DNA from: Megaustenia siamemsis
Lineage: Eukaryota; Mollusca; Gastropoda; Stylommatophora; Ariophantidae
Length of the DNA: 64,000 bases
Assembly (NCBI GenBank): GCA_032433765.1
Contig: JAVIAB010000025.1
Coordinates: 35,486,782-35,550,781, forward strand
Direction of reading: 5' to 3'
Shown: one piece after another, positions 31,786 through 41,487 of the stretch
Layout: each line of letters opens with the position of its first letter
How positions within the stretch are numbered: position 1 is the first letter of the stretch
The notes under the pieces: generated by a model
Told to the model about the DNA's origin: nothing
The model's database searches: none
What the model saw: the letters and a program-made list of their open reading frames with translations, nothing else
Made by a program: the position numbers and the translations under genes

Positions 31786-32015
31786 TCATTTTATCTTTTG
31801 TTTCTTGATATATTCTATGGCGGGGATTATTCCTAGCTTTTGTTTCAGTTCTTCATTTTTGATCTGATCTCTCAGACTGTTTCCTGGCATTGGTAGCACA
31901 ACAATGAGATGAAGATTGTGTTTTAGATTGCCTCTAGAGTTATTTCCTTGTTGGACAACAGCGATGATAGCTATCTGAAGATTTGACCAGCTTTTTACCA
32001 TCTTGAGTCTATTTC
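31786..32015 (-). pseudogene. Degenerate BovB-like RT fragment
   Basis: The minus strand reads pieces of the region found at 49,130-49,400: MVKSW and QIIG-like text, CYQC replaced by CATNA, then GNSLRDQIKNEELKQKLG and IPAIEYIKKQKIK. About 120 bp between the LSPLL and GNSLRD motifs is missing relative to the 3.1-kb units. An old, dead copy. Confidence 0.7.
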
Positions 32016-32224
32016 TGCTGTTTGTGAATTGTCGTTGTGAATAACCGATGTTATGAATGTCAAAATTCTGTAAAATGTTATGGTTTTAAATAAGGTAATT
32101 CATATTTTGGTTCATATTGTGGCTCTTGAAGTAAGACCTCAGATAGATTAGTGTTCGATTTACACAAACAGCGACTATTTTTTCTTTTAATTAATAACAT
32201 CAAATAAACATTTTGTATGTTGTA

Positions 32225-32620
32225 GACATATTAAGTTATAGTTAAAAGTGATATGCTACAGTCATACTGACTAAAAGTTATAGTTAAAAGTAATATGCTA
32301 CAGTCATACTGACTAAGTTATAGTTAAAAGTGATATGCTACAGTTATACTGACTAAGTTATAGTTAAAAGTGATATGCTACAGTCATACTGACTAAGTTA
32401 TAGTTAAAAGTGATATGCTACAGTCATACTGAATACGTTATAGTTAAAAGTGATATGCTACAGTCATACTGAATACGTTATAGTTAAAAGTGATATGCTA
32501 CAGTCATACTGAATACGTTATAGTTAAAAGTGATAGGCTACAGTCATACTGAATACGTTATAGTTAAAAGTGATATGCTACAGTCATACTGACTAAGTTA
32601 TAGTTACAGTATAAATAAAA
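32225..32620. repeat. 40-bp minisatellite, about nine copies
   Basis: Unit GTTATAGTTAAAAGTGATAT, GCTACAGTCATACTGACTAA; the first unit is 2 bp longer and some have GAATAC for GACTAA. It grew inside the segmental duplication at the AAGTTATAGTTAGAGTATAA sequence seen once at 3,378. Confidence 0.9.
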
Positions 32621-32639
32621 GAGAAACCTTTAACAAAAT

Positions 32640-33075
32640 ATTAGGATATAATCATCATCATCAAGTATCATGCCTGCTGGTGTATGTGATCATGTCTCTC
32701 TACAACTCTTAATCTCAACAGTTATCTATCATTTCTGTTGTTGACCTTCTACCAAGCCATTTCCTTAAACTGTCTGGTATCTTTTCACTTTCCTTCCCTC
32801 TATCTCTTCATCATTATATTTTTCCAGTTGTCACAATATATTCCAGCTGTTCTCTTCCCAGTACATGGCCATAAAATGATTGTTTCTATCTAATATTGGA
32901 AATTAGCTCTCTTTTTTCTTTGGCCTCTTTCAGAATGATTCCATTACTCATCTTAGCTGTCCATGATATTCTCAATATTCTTCTGTAAAATAATAATTTT
33001 ACAACCTCCAGTGATTTTCTTGTCTATTGTCCACGATTCATATCCATATCTTAAGACTGGTTCTACATATAGGAA
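32640..33075 (-). mobile_element. BovB-like LINE, C-terminal fragment
   Basis: The minus strand begins LYVEPVLRYGYESWTIDKKI, then degenerate ILQKNIENIMDS (RRMLRIPWT equivalent), LWPCTGK and DRQLLRLRVVERHDHI with several stops. The order matches the full BovB C-terminal domain. Absent from copy 1 of the surrounding duplication. Confidence 0.75.
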
Positions 33076-33454
33076 ATAATAGTTTTATTATAAAACAAAC
33101 TGTTATTTTTGGATAAAACTGATAGAACTATAATTTAATTATTAATTCTAAACTTTGTTTTTTCTTTAACATACAAACTCTCACATTTGACTGAACAATC
33201 ACACAGTGGATTAATGGCTGCATTATTCCAATGAAATAAAAACCAAGACATGTGTTCCATATGGAGCTTACTGAGAGCTAGAGAATCTAAAACAGGATAT
33301 AATACAAGCTGTTCAAATGAATGTCAGCAGAATCAATTGTATCAGAAAAATGGCAAGTTATTCAATAACATGAATGTCAATGAGACTGTAGAGGAATGAA
33401 GTTTTAAACTTGATTATAAATGTGGGACAACCTTCATCCCACCATCTTCTTTCC

Positions 33455-33760
33455 TTAATTGTAGATGAGATCTTTGGTTGCATGCTCATTTCACTTATTT
33501 CAATATTAGTCTTGAATTAATTCCTTTGTAGATGAGATCTTTGGTTGCATGCTCATTTCACTTATTTCAATATTAGTCTTGAATTCATTCCATTGTAGAT
33601 GAGATTTTTGGTTGCATGCTCACTTCACTTATTTCAATATTAGTCTTGAATTCATCCCACCATCTTCTTTCCTTAATTGTAGATGAGATCTTTGGTTGCA
33701 TGCCCATTTCACTTATTTCAATATTAGTCTTGAATTCATTCCACTGTACAGTTTTTGTCT
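33455..33760 (-). repeat. 61-64-bp repeat grown from RTE codons, about four to five copies
   Basis: On the minus strand the unit reads WNEFKTNIEISEMGMQPKIS, STIKERRW, matching the RTE motif WNELKTNEEIREIANQPLIS, SVIKKRRW (10,215-10,295). Units are GTAGATGAGATCTTTGGTTG, CATGCTCATTTCACTTATTT, CAATATTAGTCTTGAATTCA plus a few bases. Confidence 0.85.
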
Positions 33761-34204
33761 TAGATACATTTATCTTCAAAAACATTTACTTTTTTTCCCA
33801 GTATCTTTTTATACTTTCCATCTCTACATGCATAGGTAAGTGTTGTCAATACTTTTTTGTTTATATTCTAAGTTTGGTTTTCTTGCATATAATTTGTTAT
33901 CTAGATATTTTAACACCACAAGGTTGTCAAATAGTTTCCCCACTTTTTTATTAACAACCTACTGTCTATTAAATAAAAGGAACTAAATTATGGAAATGTG
34001 AAGAGAAACAAAGAGCTGCTCAGACAATTTCTGGGAATTGTTCAGTTGGTGTTGTTTGACTATTTGTAAAGAAAGTTCATGAAATTGCAGAAAATAAAAT
34101 ACAGGCTTGAAGATCTGCAGTTGAAGAGTTAGGAAGTACTTGAATTATCTCCCTTCTGTAATAATTTAATTGATCATTAATGGGTTTGTTTATTTCTAGG
34201 AATC

Positions 34205-34340
34205 ATCGCAGGCCATTCAAAATGTGGTCGAAGAAATGAAGCTACTGGGATCTCTCACAACTTTATTGCTATCTAAAGTGTTCGGAGGCTGCTGTCTTAG
34301 GAATTGGGCATACCATTCTATACAAACACAGACGTAGAGA
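34205..34340 (+). pseudogene. Exon-like frame seeding a tandem array
   Basis: After TTTATTTCTAG the sequence reads SSQAIQNVVEEMKLLGSL, then TTLLLSKVFGG, CCLRNWAYHSIQTQT and a stop. The composition is protein-like and the acceptor is good, but I do not recognise it. Copy 1 of the duplication (4,076-4,190) has the same start with stops. The last 104 bp of this segment are amplified in the array that follows. Confidence 0.35.
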
Positions 34341-34862
34341 TGAAGCTACTGGGATCTCTCGCAACTTTATTGCTATCTAAAGTGTTCGGAGACTGCTGTC
34401 TTAGGAATTGGACATACCATTCTATACAAACACAGACGCAGAGATGAAGCTACTGGGATCTCTCACAACTTTATTGCTATCTAAAGTGTTCGGAGGCTGC
34501 TGTCTTAGGAATTGGGCATACCATTCTATACAAACACAGATGCAGAGATGAAGCTACTGGGATCTCTCACAACTTTATTGCTATCTAAAGTGTTCGGAGA
34601 CTGCTGTCTTAGGAATTGGACATACCATTCTATACAAACACAGACGCAGAGATGAAGCTACTGGGATCTCTCACAACTTTATTGCTATCTAAAGTGTTCG
34701 GAGGCGGCTGTCTTAGGAATTGGGCATACCATTCTACACAAACACAGACGCAGAGATGAAGCTACTGGGATCTCTCACAACTTTATTGCTATCTAAAGTG
34801 TTCGGAGACTGCTGTCTTAGGAATTGGACATACCATTCTATACAAACACAGACGCAGAGATC
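34235..34862. repeat. 104-bp minisatellite, six copies
   Basis: GATGAAGCTACTGGGATCTC recurs at exact 104-bp steps (34,339, 34,443, 34,547 and onward). Units alternate GGAGGCTGCTG/GGGCAT and GGAGACTGCTG/GGACAT, so the present array probably grew as 208-bp dimers. Confidence 0.9.
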
Positions 34863-34914
34863 AGGGGATGTAATCATACAATAAAAGAAAACAAAATGTC
34901 TCTGTTTTAAATCG

Positions 34915-35515
34915 TTGGATTTATTCTTGTTTATGTTCAGTGTTCTATATTTTCTTCTTCTCTTTCCTCTGCTGCTGATCTTTCTACATGTTCTTCCACT
35001 GTTTTTACTTCTTCTGCTGTTTCTTTTTATTCGTCATCTTCCTCTTTTTTTCCTCTTTTTCATCTCTTCTTTAACTTCCTCTTCTGCTTCTTATTCCTCT
35101 ATTTCTATTTCGTCTTTCTTTCTTCTCAACTTTGTCTCTTTTTTTTATGTTTCTGTTTCTACGTTTTCTTCCCCTGTTCCTACTTCTATTGCTACTATTT
35201 ATTTTTCTTGTTCCTCTGTTCCTACTTCTATTACTACTATTTATTTTTCTTGTTCCTCTGTTCCTACTTCTATTACTACTATTTATTTTTCTTGTTCCTC
35301 TGTTCCTACTTCTATTGCTACTATTTATTTTTCTTGTTCCTCTGTTCCTATTTCTATTACTACTATTTATTTTTCTTGTTCCTCTGTTCCTACTTCTATT
35401 GCTACTATTTATTTTTCTTGTTCCTCTGTTCCTACTTCTATTACTACTATTTATTATTCTTCTTCCCTTGTTCTTACTTATATTTATTTTCTTTTGACAC
35501 TACATGGAAATACAT
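34915..35515 (+). repeat. Low-complexity C/T-rich tract with a 42-bp repeat
   Basis: 35,160-35,470 holds seven units of CTGTTCCTACTTCTATTACT, ACTATTTATTTTTCTTGTTC, CT. The unit equals 14 codons, so frames such as PTSITTIYFSCSSV stay open (34,915-35,547), but all three plus frames are open and hydrophobic, typical of a pyrimidine-rich satellite and not of a gene. The frame also runs on into LINE sequence. Confidence 0.85.
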
Positions 35516-36200
35516 CAAAGAAAGAAGAGAAGCGAAGAGAGCAATGACTAATGTAAAGACAGATCTTGGAAAGGACTTGAGAAAAGCAACATACAAAGAA
35601 GTAGACAACAAAGTAAATAGTTCGGCAAGAAGAGATAAAAGAGCCTGTATATAAAATTTGGCAGAGAAAGCAGAGACAGCTGCAATTACAGAAGACATCA
35701 GAACTCTCAAACATGTTATCAACCCTTACATATGAGCTGGAAGACAAGAAGAGACATAGAAACCAAGATGGACGCATTTGAAAGTAAATGTCCAAGGTAA
35801 ATACTTGCTATAGCGTGGAACGAAATCAAACTAAATGAGGATATTAGAGAAATCTCCAATCAACCACTAATATCAGTAATCAAGAAAAGACGTTGGACAA
35901 GTTATGAGAAGAAATAATAACAAAGCAAGCCCCCATGTGGAAAACAACATTTAGGAGGAAAAGAGGCAGATCCAGAGAAACACGGAGAAGAACATTGATC
36001 AGAGAGACAAAGGCAGCAGGAATCGACTCCCTCAATGAGATTGAGATACTTGCACATAACAGAGACAAATGGCAGGATTTGATAAATGTTTGTTGCAAGG
36101 ATTGAGACAGCTAGAAAGGAAATTTAGAAAAAGAGAAAGAGTATCAGGGTCTATGCCCCATGGGTCGGCCACGGCTCGAAATGTCAATAGATAGATAGAT
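35495..36200 (+). mobile_element. RTE LINE with an internal deletion
   Basis: 35,500-35,705 encodes the linker between endonuclease and RT: TTWKYIKERREAKRAMTNVK, DLGKDLRKATYKEVDNKV and a broken NLAEKAETAAIT. At about 35,706 it jumps to the post-palm region (VINPYI..., equivalent to LSTLTYACESWKT), losing the whole RT palm, and ends TGGGTCGGCCACGGCTCGAA, ATGTCAATAGATAGATAGAT. The intact order is seen at 36.6-38.7 kb. Frames are broken in the 3' half. Confidence 0.85.
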
Positions 36201-36648
36201 AGAAAGAAGGGAAGATTATTGTGTTGAATTACTTCCAGAAAATATGAATATTTGTGTATTTGCCATCAGAATGGGAAATACATTTTGTTCCAATGTTTGC
36301 TTGTTTTCTTAGAATGTTGGATGTCTAATAGAATGTTATAATAGAATGTTGGATGTCTAATAGAATGTTATAATAGAATGTTGGATGTCTAATAGAATGT
36401 TATAATAGGATGTTGGATGTCTAATAGAATGTTATAATAGAATGTTGGATGTCTAATAGAATGTTATAATAGAATGTTGGATGTCTAATAGAATGTTATA
36501 ATAGAATGTTGGATGTCTAATAGAATGTTATAATAGAATGTTGGATGTCTAATCTATCTATTGACCTTTCGAGCCGTAACCGGCCCATAGGGCGTAGACC
36601 AAGATACACCTTCTCCTATATGAATTTTTTTGTTCTAGCAGTTTTCTT

Positions 36649-37665
36649 TTAAAGATATTTTATCAAATCTCGCCATCTGTCTCTGTTCTGTGCAAGCAGT
36701 TCTATCTCATTGAGGGAGCCGATTCCTGCTGCTCTTGCCTCTCTCATCAATGTTCTTCTCAGTGTCTCCCTGGGTCTTCCTCTTTTTCTTTTACCTGTTG
36801 TTTCCCATATGAGGGCTTGCTTTGCTATTCGGTTATTATCTCTTCTCATCACATGTCCGACGTATGACCATCGTCTTTTCTTTATTACTGAAGATATTAG
36901 TGGTTGATTGGCGATTTCTCTAATTTCCTCGTTTGTTTTGAATTCGTTCCACGCTATACCAAGTATTTTCCTTAGACATTTATTTTCGAATGCGTTCAAC
37001 TTTGTTTCTATATCTCTTGTTGTTTTCCAGCTTTCACACGCATACGTAAGGGTTGATAGTACATTTGATTTGAATAGCCTAAGTTTTGTGTTTGTGCTGA
37101 TGAGTTTTGATTTCCACAACTTTTCAAGGCTTCTGAAAGACATTGCTTCTCTAGCTATTCTGATTCTAATTTCTTTGCTCGTATCCCCGTCTCGATCAAT
37201 GTGACTTCCAAGATAGATAAAGTGATCGATCTCTTCTACTGGTTTGTTTTCCATGTATATTTTGTCACCTGTTGGAATTAAACTTTTCATGACTTTAGTC
37301 TTTTCATGATTGATCTCAAGCCCAATTTTTCTGGCTATTGATGATAGTTCATTTGTGTTTTCCTGCATCGTTTTTATCTGACTGCTGTTGAGAACTATGT
37401 CATCAGCAAAGTCGAGGTCCTCCAAATGGTCTCCTTGTATCCATTCGACGCCTTTATTACCAGTGCAGCATTTCTTCATTATGAAGTCCATAACAATTCC
37501 AAATAACAAGGGCGATAAAATACATCCTTGTTTAACCCCAGTTTCTATTGGGAAACATTCGCTCAGTCCTTCCTCTGTTCGAACTGCACATGTGTAACCA
37601 TCATACATGTCTTTGATAATATTTATGATTTTTGATGGTAAACCATATTGCTTCAGATTTTCCAC
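36649..37665 (-). CDS. RTE LINE reverse transcriptase, palm and C-terminus
   Basis: 338-codon frame: GLPSKIINIIKDMYDGY, GVKQGCILSPLLFG, LEDLDFADDIVLNS (active-site FADD), GLEINHEKTKVM, YLGSHIDRDGD, TYACESWKT, LRKILGIAWNEFKTNEE, RRWSYVGHVMRRD, GKRKRGRPRETLRR and the terminal WRDLIKYL. It differs from the 9.3-kb copy by only a few residues. A one-base shift near 37,660 (KIENL/KQYGL) separates it from the N-terminal RT frame. Confidence 0.9.
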   Translation of the reverse strand: MENLKQYGLPSKIINIIKDMYDGYTCAVRTEEGLSECFPIETGVKQGCILSPLLFGIVMDFIMKKCCTGNKGVEWIQGDHLEDLDFADDIVLNSSQIKTMQENTNELSSIARKIGLEINHEKTKVMKSLIPTGDKIYMENKPVEEIDHFIYLGSHIDRDGDTSKEIRIRIAREAMSFRSLEKLWKSKLISTNTKLRLFKSNVLSTLTYACESWKTTRDIETKLNAFENKCLRKILGIAWNEFKTNEEIREIANQPLISSVIKKRRWSYVGHVMRRDNNRIAKQALIWETTGKRKRGRPRETLRRTLMREARAAGIGSLNEIELLAQNRDRWRDLIKYL

Positions 37666-37904
37666 AAAGAATCTCTATGAATACTATCAAATGCTTTTTT
37701 GAAGTCGATGAAGTTAAGTACAAAAGGTTTTTGCTTTTCAATGTGTTCCTCCAATATAAGTCGTAGAGTGAAAATGTGGTCAAGACAGCTTCTCCCTTTT
37801 CTAAACCCAGCCTGTTCTTCATGCATTACTGTATCTATTGAATCCTTTATTCTATTTAGGATGATTTTGCAGAATAACTTTGAGGCAACTGACAATAGTG
37901 TCAC
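37653..37904 (-). CDS. RTE LINE reverse transcriptase, N-terminal part
   Basis: TLLSVASKLFCKIILNRIKD, then EEQAGFRKGRSCLDHIFTLR and LNFIDFKKAFDSIHRDSLWK with the motif A catalytic Asp. It overlaps the downstream frame by a few bases, showing a small indel. Upstream another shift near 37,905 joins it to the linker. Confidence 0.88.
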   Translation of the reverse strand: MTLLSVASKLFCKIILNRIKDSIDTVMHEEQAGFRKGRSCLDHIFTLRLILEEHIEKQKPFVLNFIDFKKAFDSIHRDSLWKI

Positions 37905-38650
37905 GCCTCTCCAGTTGTTACAATCTCTAAGATTGCCATTTTTTGGGATCTTAACAATGATTCCTTTTTTTCATTTAAAGGCGTCTTCTCTGTTTTCCAA
38001 ATGATGTTGAGCATTTTCTGGAGATGTATTAGATTATGGCTATCAATTGCCTTGAGGATCTCAGCTGTCAACTTATCCTCTCCAGCAGCCTTGTTATTGG
38101 TCATAAGCTTTAATGTGGTTTCTATTTCACTAAAGGTGAAGTCATCTAAATTTACATCTAATTCTGCTGCTGGTGTTTCAGCTTCAAAATCTATTAAACT
38201 GTGGGGTAGTGGACGGTTAAGAATTTCTTTGAAGTGTTCCGCCCAACGGGCTGTTATGTCTGCGCTTGTTGTTTGCATTAATCCTGATTTGTCTAGAATT
38301 GGTGTTCCACTGTATGTATAGGTGTTTGTCAGCATCTTTTGTACAGTATAGAGAGTTCTGCTGTCTCCTGTAATTGCAGCTGTCTCTGCTTTCTCTGCCA
38401 AGTTGTTTATATAAGCTCTCGTATCTCTTCTTGCTGAACTTTTCACTTTGTTGTCTAATTCTTTGTATGTTGCTTTTGCCAGAACCTTTCCAAGATCTGT
38501 CTTTACATTAGTCATGGCTCTCTTCGCTTCTCTTCTTTCTTTGATGTATTTCCACGTGGTGTCTGAGATCCAAGCTCGTTTTTCCATTTTCTTTAGTCCG
38601 GCACTTGCTTCTGCTGCTGTCATTAGTATTTTGCTCTGTGAGTCCCACAT
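37901..38650 (-). CDS. RTE LINE linker between endonuclease and RT
   Basis: 249-codon frame, starting within the element: MWDSQSKILMTAAEASAG, WISDTTWKYIKERREAKRAM, IQKMLTNTYTYSGTPIL-like, LMQTTSADITARWAEHFKEI, LNRPLP, FSEIETTLKLMTNNKAAGED, KLTAEILKA, LQKMLNIIWKTEKTPL. The RWAEHFKEILNRP and NKAAGEDKLTAE blocks are characteristic of this region in RTE-like elements. Confidence 0.88.
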   Translation of the reverse strand: MWDSQSKILMTAAEASAGLKKMEKRAWISDTTWKYIKERREAKRAMTNVKTDLGKVLAKATYKELDNKVKSSARRDTRAYINNLAEKAETAAITGDSRTLYTVQKMLTNTYTYSGTPILDKSGLMQTTSADITARWAEHFKEILNRPLPHSLIDFEAETPAAELDVNLDDFTFSEIETTLKLMTNNKAAGEDKLTAEILKAIDSHNLIHLQKMLNIIWKTEKTPLNEKKESLLRSQKMAILEIVTTGEA

Positions 38651-38881
38651 TTCATTGATATCTAAGTCTATTTCACCGAGTGCTGTATAACAATTATTTA
38701 GCTCTATGTTAAACTTTTCCTTTATGGCTTCATCTTTCAGTTTATGAATATCAATTTTATGTGTAATTGACCTCTTCTGTTGGTTTCTAAATTTTAATCT
38801 TATTTTCCCAATGCACAGGTTGTGGTCACTATTAACATCAGCACCTCTGTATGCTCTTACATCTATTAATGATGATCTGAA

Positions 38882-39118
38882 TTATTGTTTAATACGTAGG
38901 TGGTCAATTTGATTTGAGGTTCTATCATCAGGAGATATCCATGTTGTTTTGTGAATATTTTTGTGTGGAAATAATGTCCCACCTATAACTAAATTTTCTA
39001 TTAAACATAATTCTATTAATCTTTCTCCATTCTGACTTGTAGTATCACAGCCTTCTCTCCCCATCACATGTTCCACTCCTGCGTTATCGTGTCCCACTTT
39101 GGCGTTGAAATCTCCCAT
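38882..39118 (-). CDS. RTE LINE AP endonuclease, C-terminal fragment
   Basis: 78 codons: MGDFNAKVGHDN, then REGCDTTSQNGERLIELC, GTLFPHKNIHKTTWISPDD and SNQIDHL. GDFNAKVG carries the active-site D and N of the exonuclease-endonuclease-phosphatase fold, and NQIDHL corresponds to the SDH-like terminal motif region. A break follows at about 38,880 before the linker (38,650-38,880 is frame-shifted). The N-terminal half of the nuclease is missing. Confidence 0.85.
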   Translation of the reverse strand: MGDFNAKVGHDNAGVEHVMGREGCDTTSQNGERLIELCLIENLVIGGTLFPHKNIHKTTWISPDDRTSNQIDHLRIKQ

Positions 39119-39289
39119 TACAATTAAAAGATCGTCTGTCTAATAGAATATTATAATAGAATGTTGGATGTCTAATAGAATGTTATAATAGAATGTTGGA
39201 TGTCTAATAGAATGTTATAATAGAATGTTGCTAATGTCGGTATTGTTGCTAACGTCTATGTCTTTCATTTGTTAATGTCTGTGTCTACA

Positions 39290-39525
39290 TTGTTGTTATT
39301 GAACGTGTCTTATCGTTGCTAATGTCTGTGTCTGTATTGTTGCTAATGTCTGTGTCTGTATTGTTGCTAATGTCTGTGTCTGTATTGTTGCTAATGCATG
39401 TGTCTGTATCGTTGCTAATGTATGTGTCTGTATCGTTGCTCATATCTATGTCTGTATTGTTGCTAATGTCTGTGTCTTTATCGTTGTTAATGTCTGTGTC
39501 TGCATCTTTGCTATTCTTTCATTGA
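39290..39525. repeat. 24-bp minisatellite
   Basis: About nine units of GTTGCTAATGTCTGTGTCTG plus TATT, degenerate at both ends. The open plus-strand frame (LLMSVSV repeats) is a by-product of a 24-bp unit. Confidence 0.85.
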
Positions 39526-39549
39526 CCTTTATTTTGTGCTCTGTCTTGG

Positions 39550-40060
39550 TGCTGTACCTGCAATGACTTCTGTTATTTTCTTTATTTTCAAAAACTAGAT
39601 TGGCATTAACATTGTGTGGGCTGTTGATGACTTTCTAGTTAAGAAAGGTCCACTTGTCTGTGGCATTTTGTTATGGGGTAGACATCTGTTTCTGGGACCC
39701 CAGTGATGTATTTGGCGATCGTTTGAAGGTAACCTTTATGGTAATCGGGGGCCATAGAGTAGGGTACCTTTTGTCTTTTCTTTCTCAAGGTGTTTGTTTG
39801 TTGATAATGACAGCAATTTGTGTGTTCTGCCACTCACACATTTTTTCCGGTGCATTCCCATGATAACGTGGGCGGAGGTACTTAACGACACCTACTACTT
39901 CTTCGGGTTTTCAAAGCGGTACAACGATGCAATTCCTTTTGTCCCTACACAGATGGGCCCTATGTTGATTTCCACAATCAGGAAGTACCAGTTCCTATAG
40001 ATAGGTACCCAGGTACAGTCAGTACAAGAGTGTAGGGACGGTGGAGTACTTCTCCCTCAC
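39550..40060 (-). pseudogene. Tx1/L1-like LINE ORF1, N-terminal fragment (older copy)
   Basis: The minus strand reads NWYFLIVEINIGPICVGTKG, IASLYRFENPKK, stops, VSLSTSAHVIMGMHRKK, then in another frame KKRQKVPYSMAPDYHKGYLQ, TIAKYITGVPETDVYPITK. The G.K.IASLYRFE.P block matches G.NSITSLYRLESPFK at 43.5 kb, and the order agrees with the ORF1 there. At least two frameshifts. The protein is the gag-like ORF1 of the LINE, which binds RNA in related elements. Confidence 0.65.
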
Positions 40061-40657
40061 AAGCATTATTGATTTTAAACTCTAATTTTGCTCGAAAATA
40101 ACGGACTCAACTTTGACACAAAAGTCTGTAAATTTAAGGCAGAAAAAAAGGCTTTGGAGGTTTGAGAAAATGCTGGTGTAGTCTGTGAGAAAATATGTTT
40201 GACCTCTCTTGATTCTGAGCTGTAATGGAGGTGCTTGCTGTTTAATGAGGTGTTTGTAAATGGTGTTTGTCTTTTGATGTAATAGGTTGTCGTGTCCTTA
40301 GATGGCTTGAATGCAAGTTTTGTAGAATGTGAGTGTGGGACCGAAGTGGTGAGGTATTGAATTGTTGGGTTTTCTGAATTTGAGTAATCTCAGTCCCATG
40401 TAATAGTGTGCGAAAATATGATTGTCTGGTTGTTGGATGATGCGGCTCACGTGGCTTATCCTGAGAGCTTTAATTTTTGTGTGTATGTCCTGTAGTGAAA
40501 TCCCTCATTGTTTTTTGTGCTGTATTAGTGTTGTGTATTGTATGCTGTGTATAGTGTGTCCAAAAACAAAATGCCTTATTAGTTTTCTTAATTCTGTGAT
40601 TGTTGGTTGAGGTGGATTAAGGACTGTAGCTATGTATGTTAGTTTTGGGATGATGTA

Positions 40658-41020
40658 AAAAGTAAAGTACCCCCCGTCACGCCAAGTGGCGTATAGGGAA
40701 ATATGGTGTTAGTGACCCTATATTTTACAGACCTTCAGCACATGATTTTTGGGGTAATGTGGTCGGTATTACGCCCGTGCTGCTTTTACTTTCCCAGAAA
40801 AAATCCGGTACCCATTTAAGGCTGGGTGAACCCGGAGCCGTCGGTTGGGATCGAACCCTACCCCTTGTCCGTAGTAGTCCAGTTCACTAACCACTGAGCT
40901 ATCGCGGCTCCTACTAATTTTTAGGGAATTAGTAAAACCCAGGTGTCCTCGCCAGTATTACGAACCCCGGCTGTTGCCGTGGTAAGCCAACCGCCTATCG
41001 ATTGCGCTAACCGGACACCC
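40658..41020 (-). mobile_element. Composite SINE with two tRNA-like heads
   Basis: Bounded by a perfect 14-bp duplication TTTGGGATGATGTA (40,644-40,657 and 41,021-41,034), so all 363 bp entered together. Minus-strand order: head 1 GGGTGTCCGGTTAGCGCAAT ... GGGGTTCGTAATAC ... GAGGACACC (with a 7-bp acceptor-like stem GGTGTCC/GGACACC), a spacer ACTAATTCCCTAAAAATTAG, then the complete 255-bp SINE also found at 13,493-13,747 with its own head and B box, and the same TTTAC-type tail. It is inserted in the Tx1-like LINE. Confidence 0.88.
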
Positions 41021-41034
41021 TTTGGGATGATGTA

Positions 41035-41487
41035 AGTGTTTACAATGATGCTCCTACCAAAAATTGTGGATGTTTTGTATTTGTATCTCTGCAGCATGTC
41101 TGTTATCTGTGTGACTAGGTTCTGCCATGTTGGTTTGTGTGTTCTGTTTGGGTTGCAAAGATATGTAATTCCATACAACTTGATGTTAGGAACAGGTGTT
41201 AGAGCAGAGGGAAAGTCCACTTTGTTCTTCCACCTGCCTATGCCCATGATGAATGATTTATGTGTGTTTATCTGTGCCCCGCTACCTTTCCCAAATTCTG
41301 TGAAAGTATTGAGGATGTTGTCTATTGATGTGATGTTTGATGGCAAGAAGACAGTATCGTCAGCGTAGGCTAACAATTTCTGCTCTCCTTTCCCTGGTGT
41401 GAATGTATCCTTTATGTACTGTCTTGTCTGATGCTCTCTAAGAGCGGTTCTATGGTCAAAACGTAAAGCAAAGGAGAGAGAGAACAC
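41035..41487 (-). pseudogene. Tx1/L1-like RT palm and thumb
   Basis: The frame 40,921-41,487 reads LREHQTRQYIKDTFTPGKGE, QKLLAYADDTVFLPSNIT (YADD active site), FTEFGKGSGAQINTHKSFIM, GITYLCN and TWQNLVTQITDMLQRYKYKT, then runs into the SINE at its 3' end. GSGAQIN.HKS after YADD is typical of L1/Tx1-like RTs. A frameshift separates it from SLSPLLYVLTIEPLLE at the end of the ORF1 frame. Confidence 0.8.

Larger units (their letters stand above)
32600..34260. repeat. Dispersed segmental duplication, copy 2
   Basis: Ordered matches to 3,370-4,190, interrupted by a BovB fragment (32,640-33,075) and a LINE-derived array (33,460-33,745). The insertion and the arrays are absent from copy 1, so they came later or were lost there. 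Confidence 0.65.
36554..39139 (-). mobile_element. RTE-type LINE, longest copy in the window
   Basis: Minus-strand copy running from the end of the endonuclease to the 3' end (CTATCTATTGACCTTTCGAG on the plus strand). The 5' end is truncated inside the endonuclease at about 39,139, and 32-bp array units lie on both sides. The protein is almost identical to the copy at 9.3 kb, so both are probably young. Three coding breaks are seen: in the endonuclease end, near 37,905 and near 37,660. Confidence 0.9.
36305..39240. repeat. 32-bp minisatellite, split by an RTE LINE
   Basis: Unit ATGTCTAATAGAATGTTATA, ATAGAATGTTGG. About eight copies at 36,310-36,555 and three at 39,140-39,240, with a 2.58-kb LINE between. 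Confidence 0.9.

Noticed and set aside
34915..35654. Hydrophobic plus-strand frames of 121-210 codons that could suggest a membrane protein
   Set aside because: Three overlapping frames in a T-rich 42-bp repeat, and the longest ends in unrelated LINE sequence.
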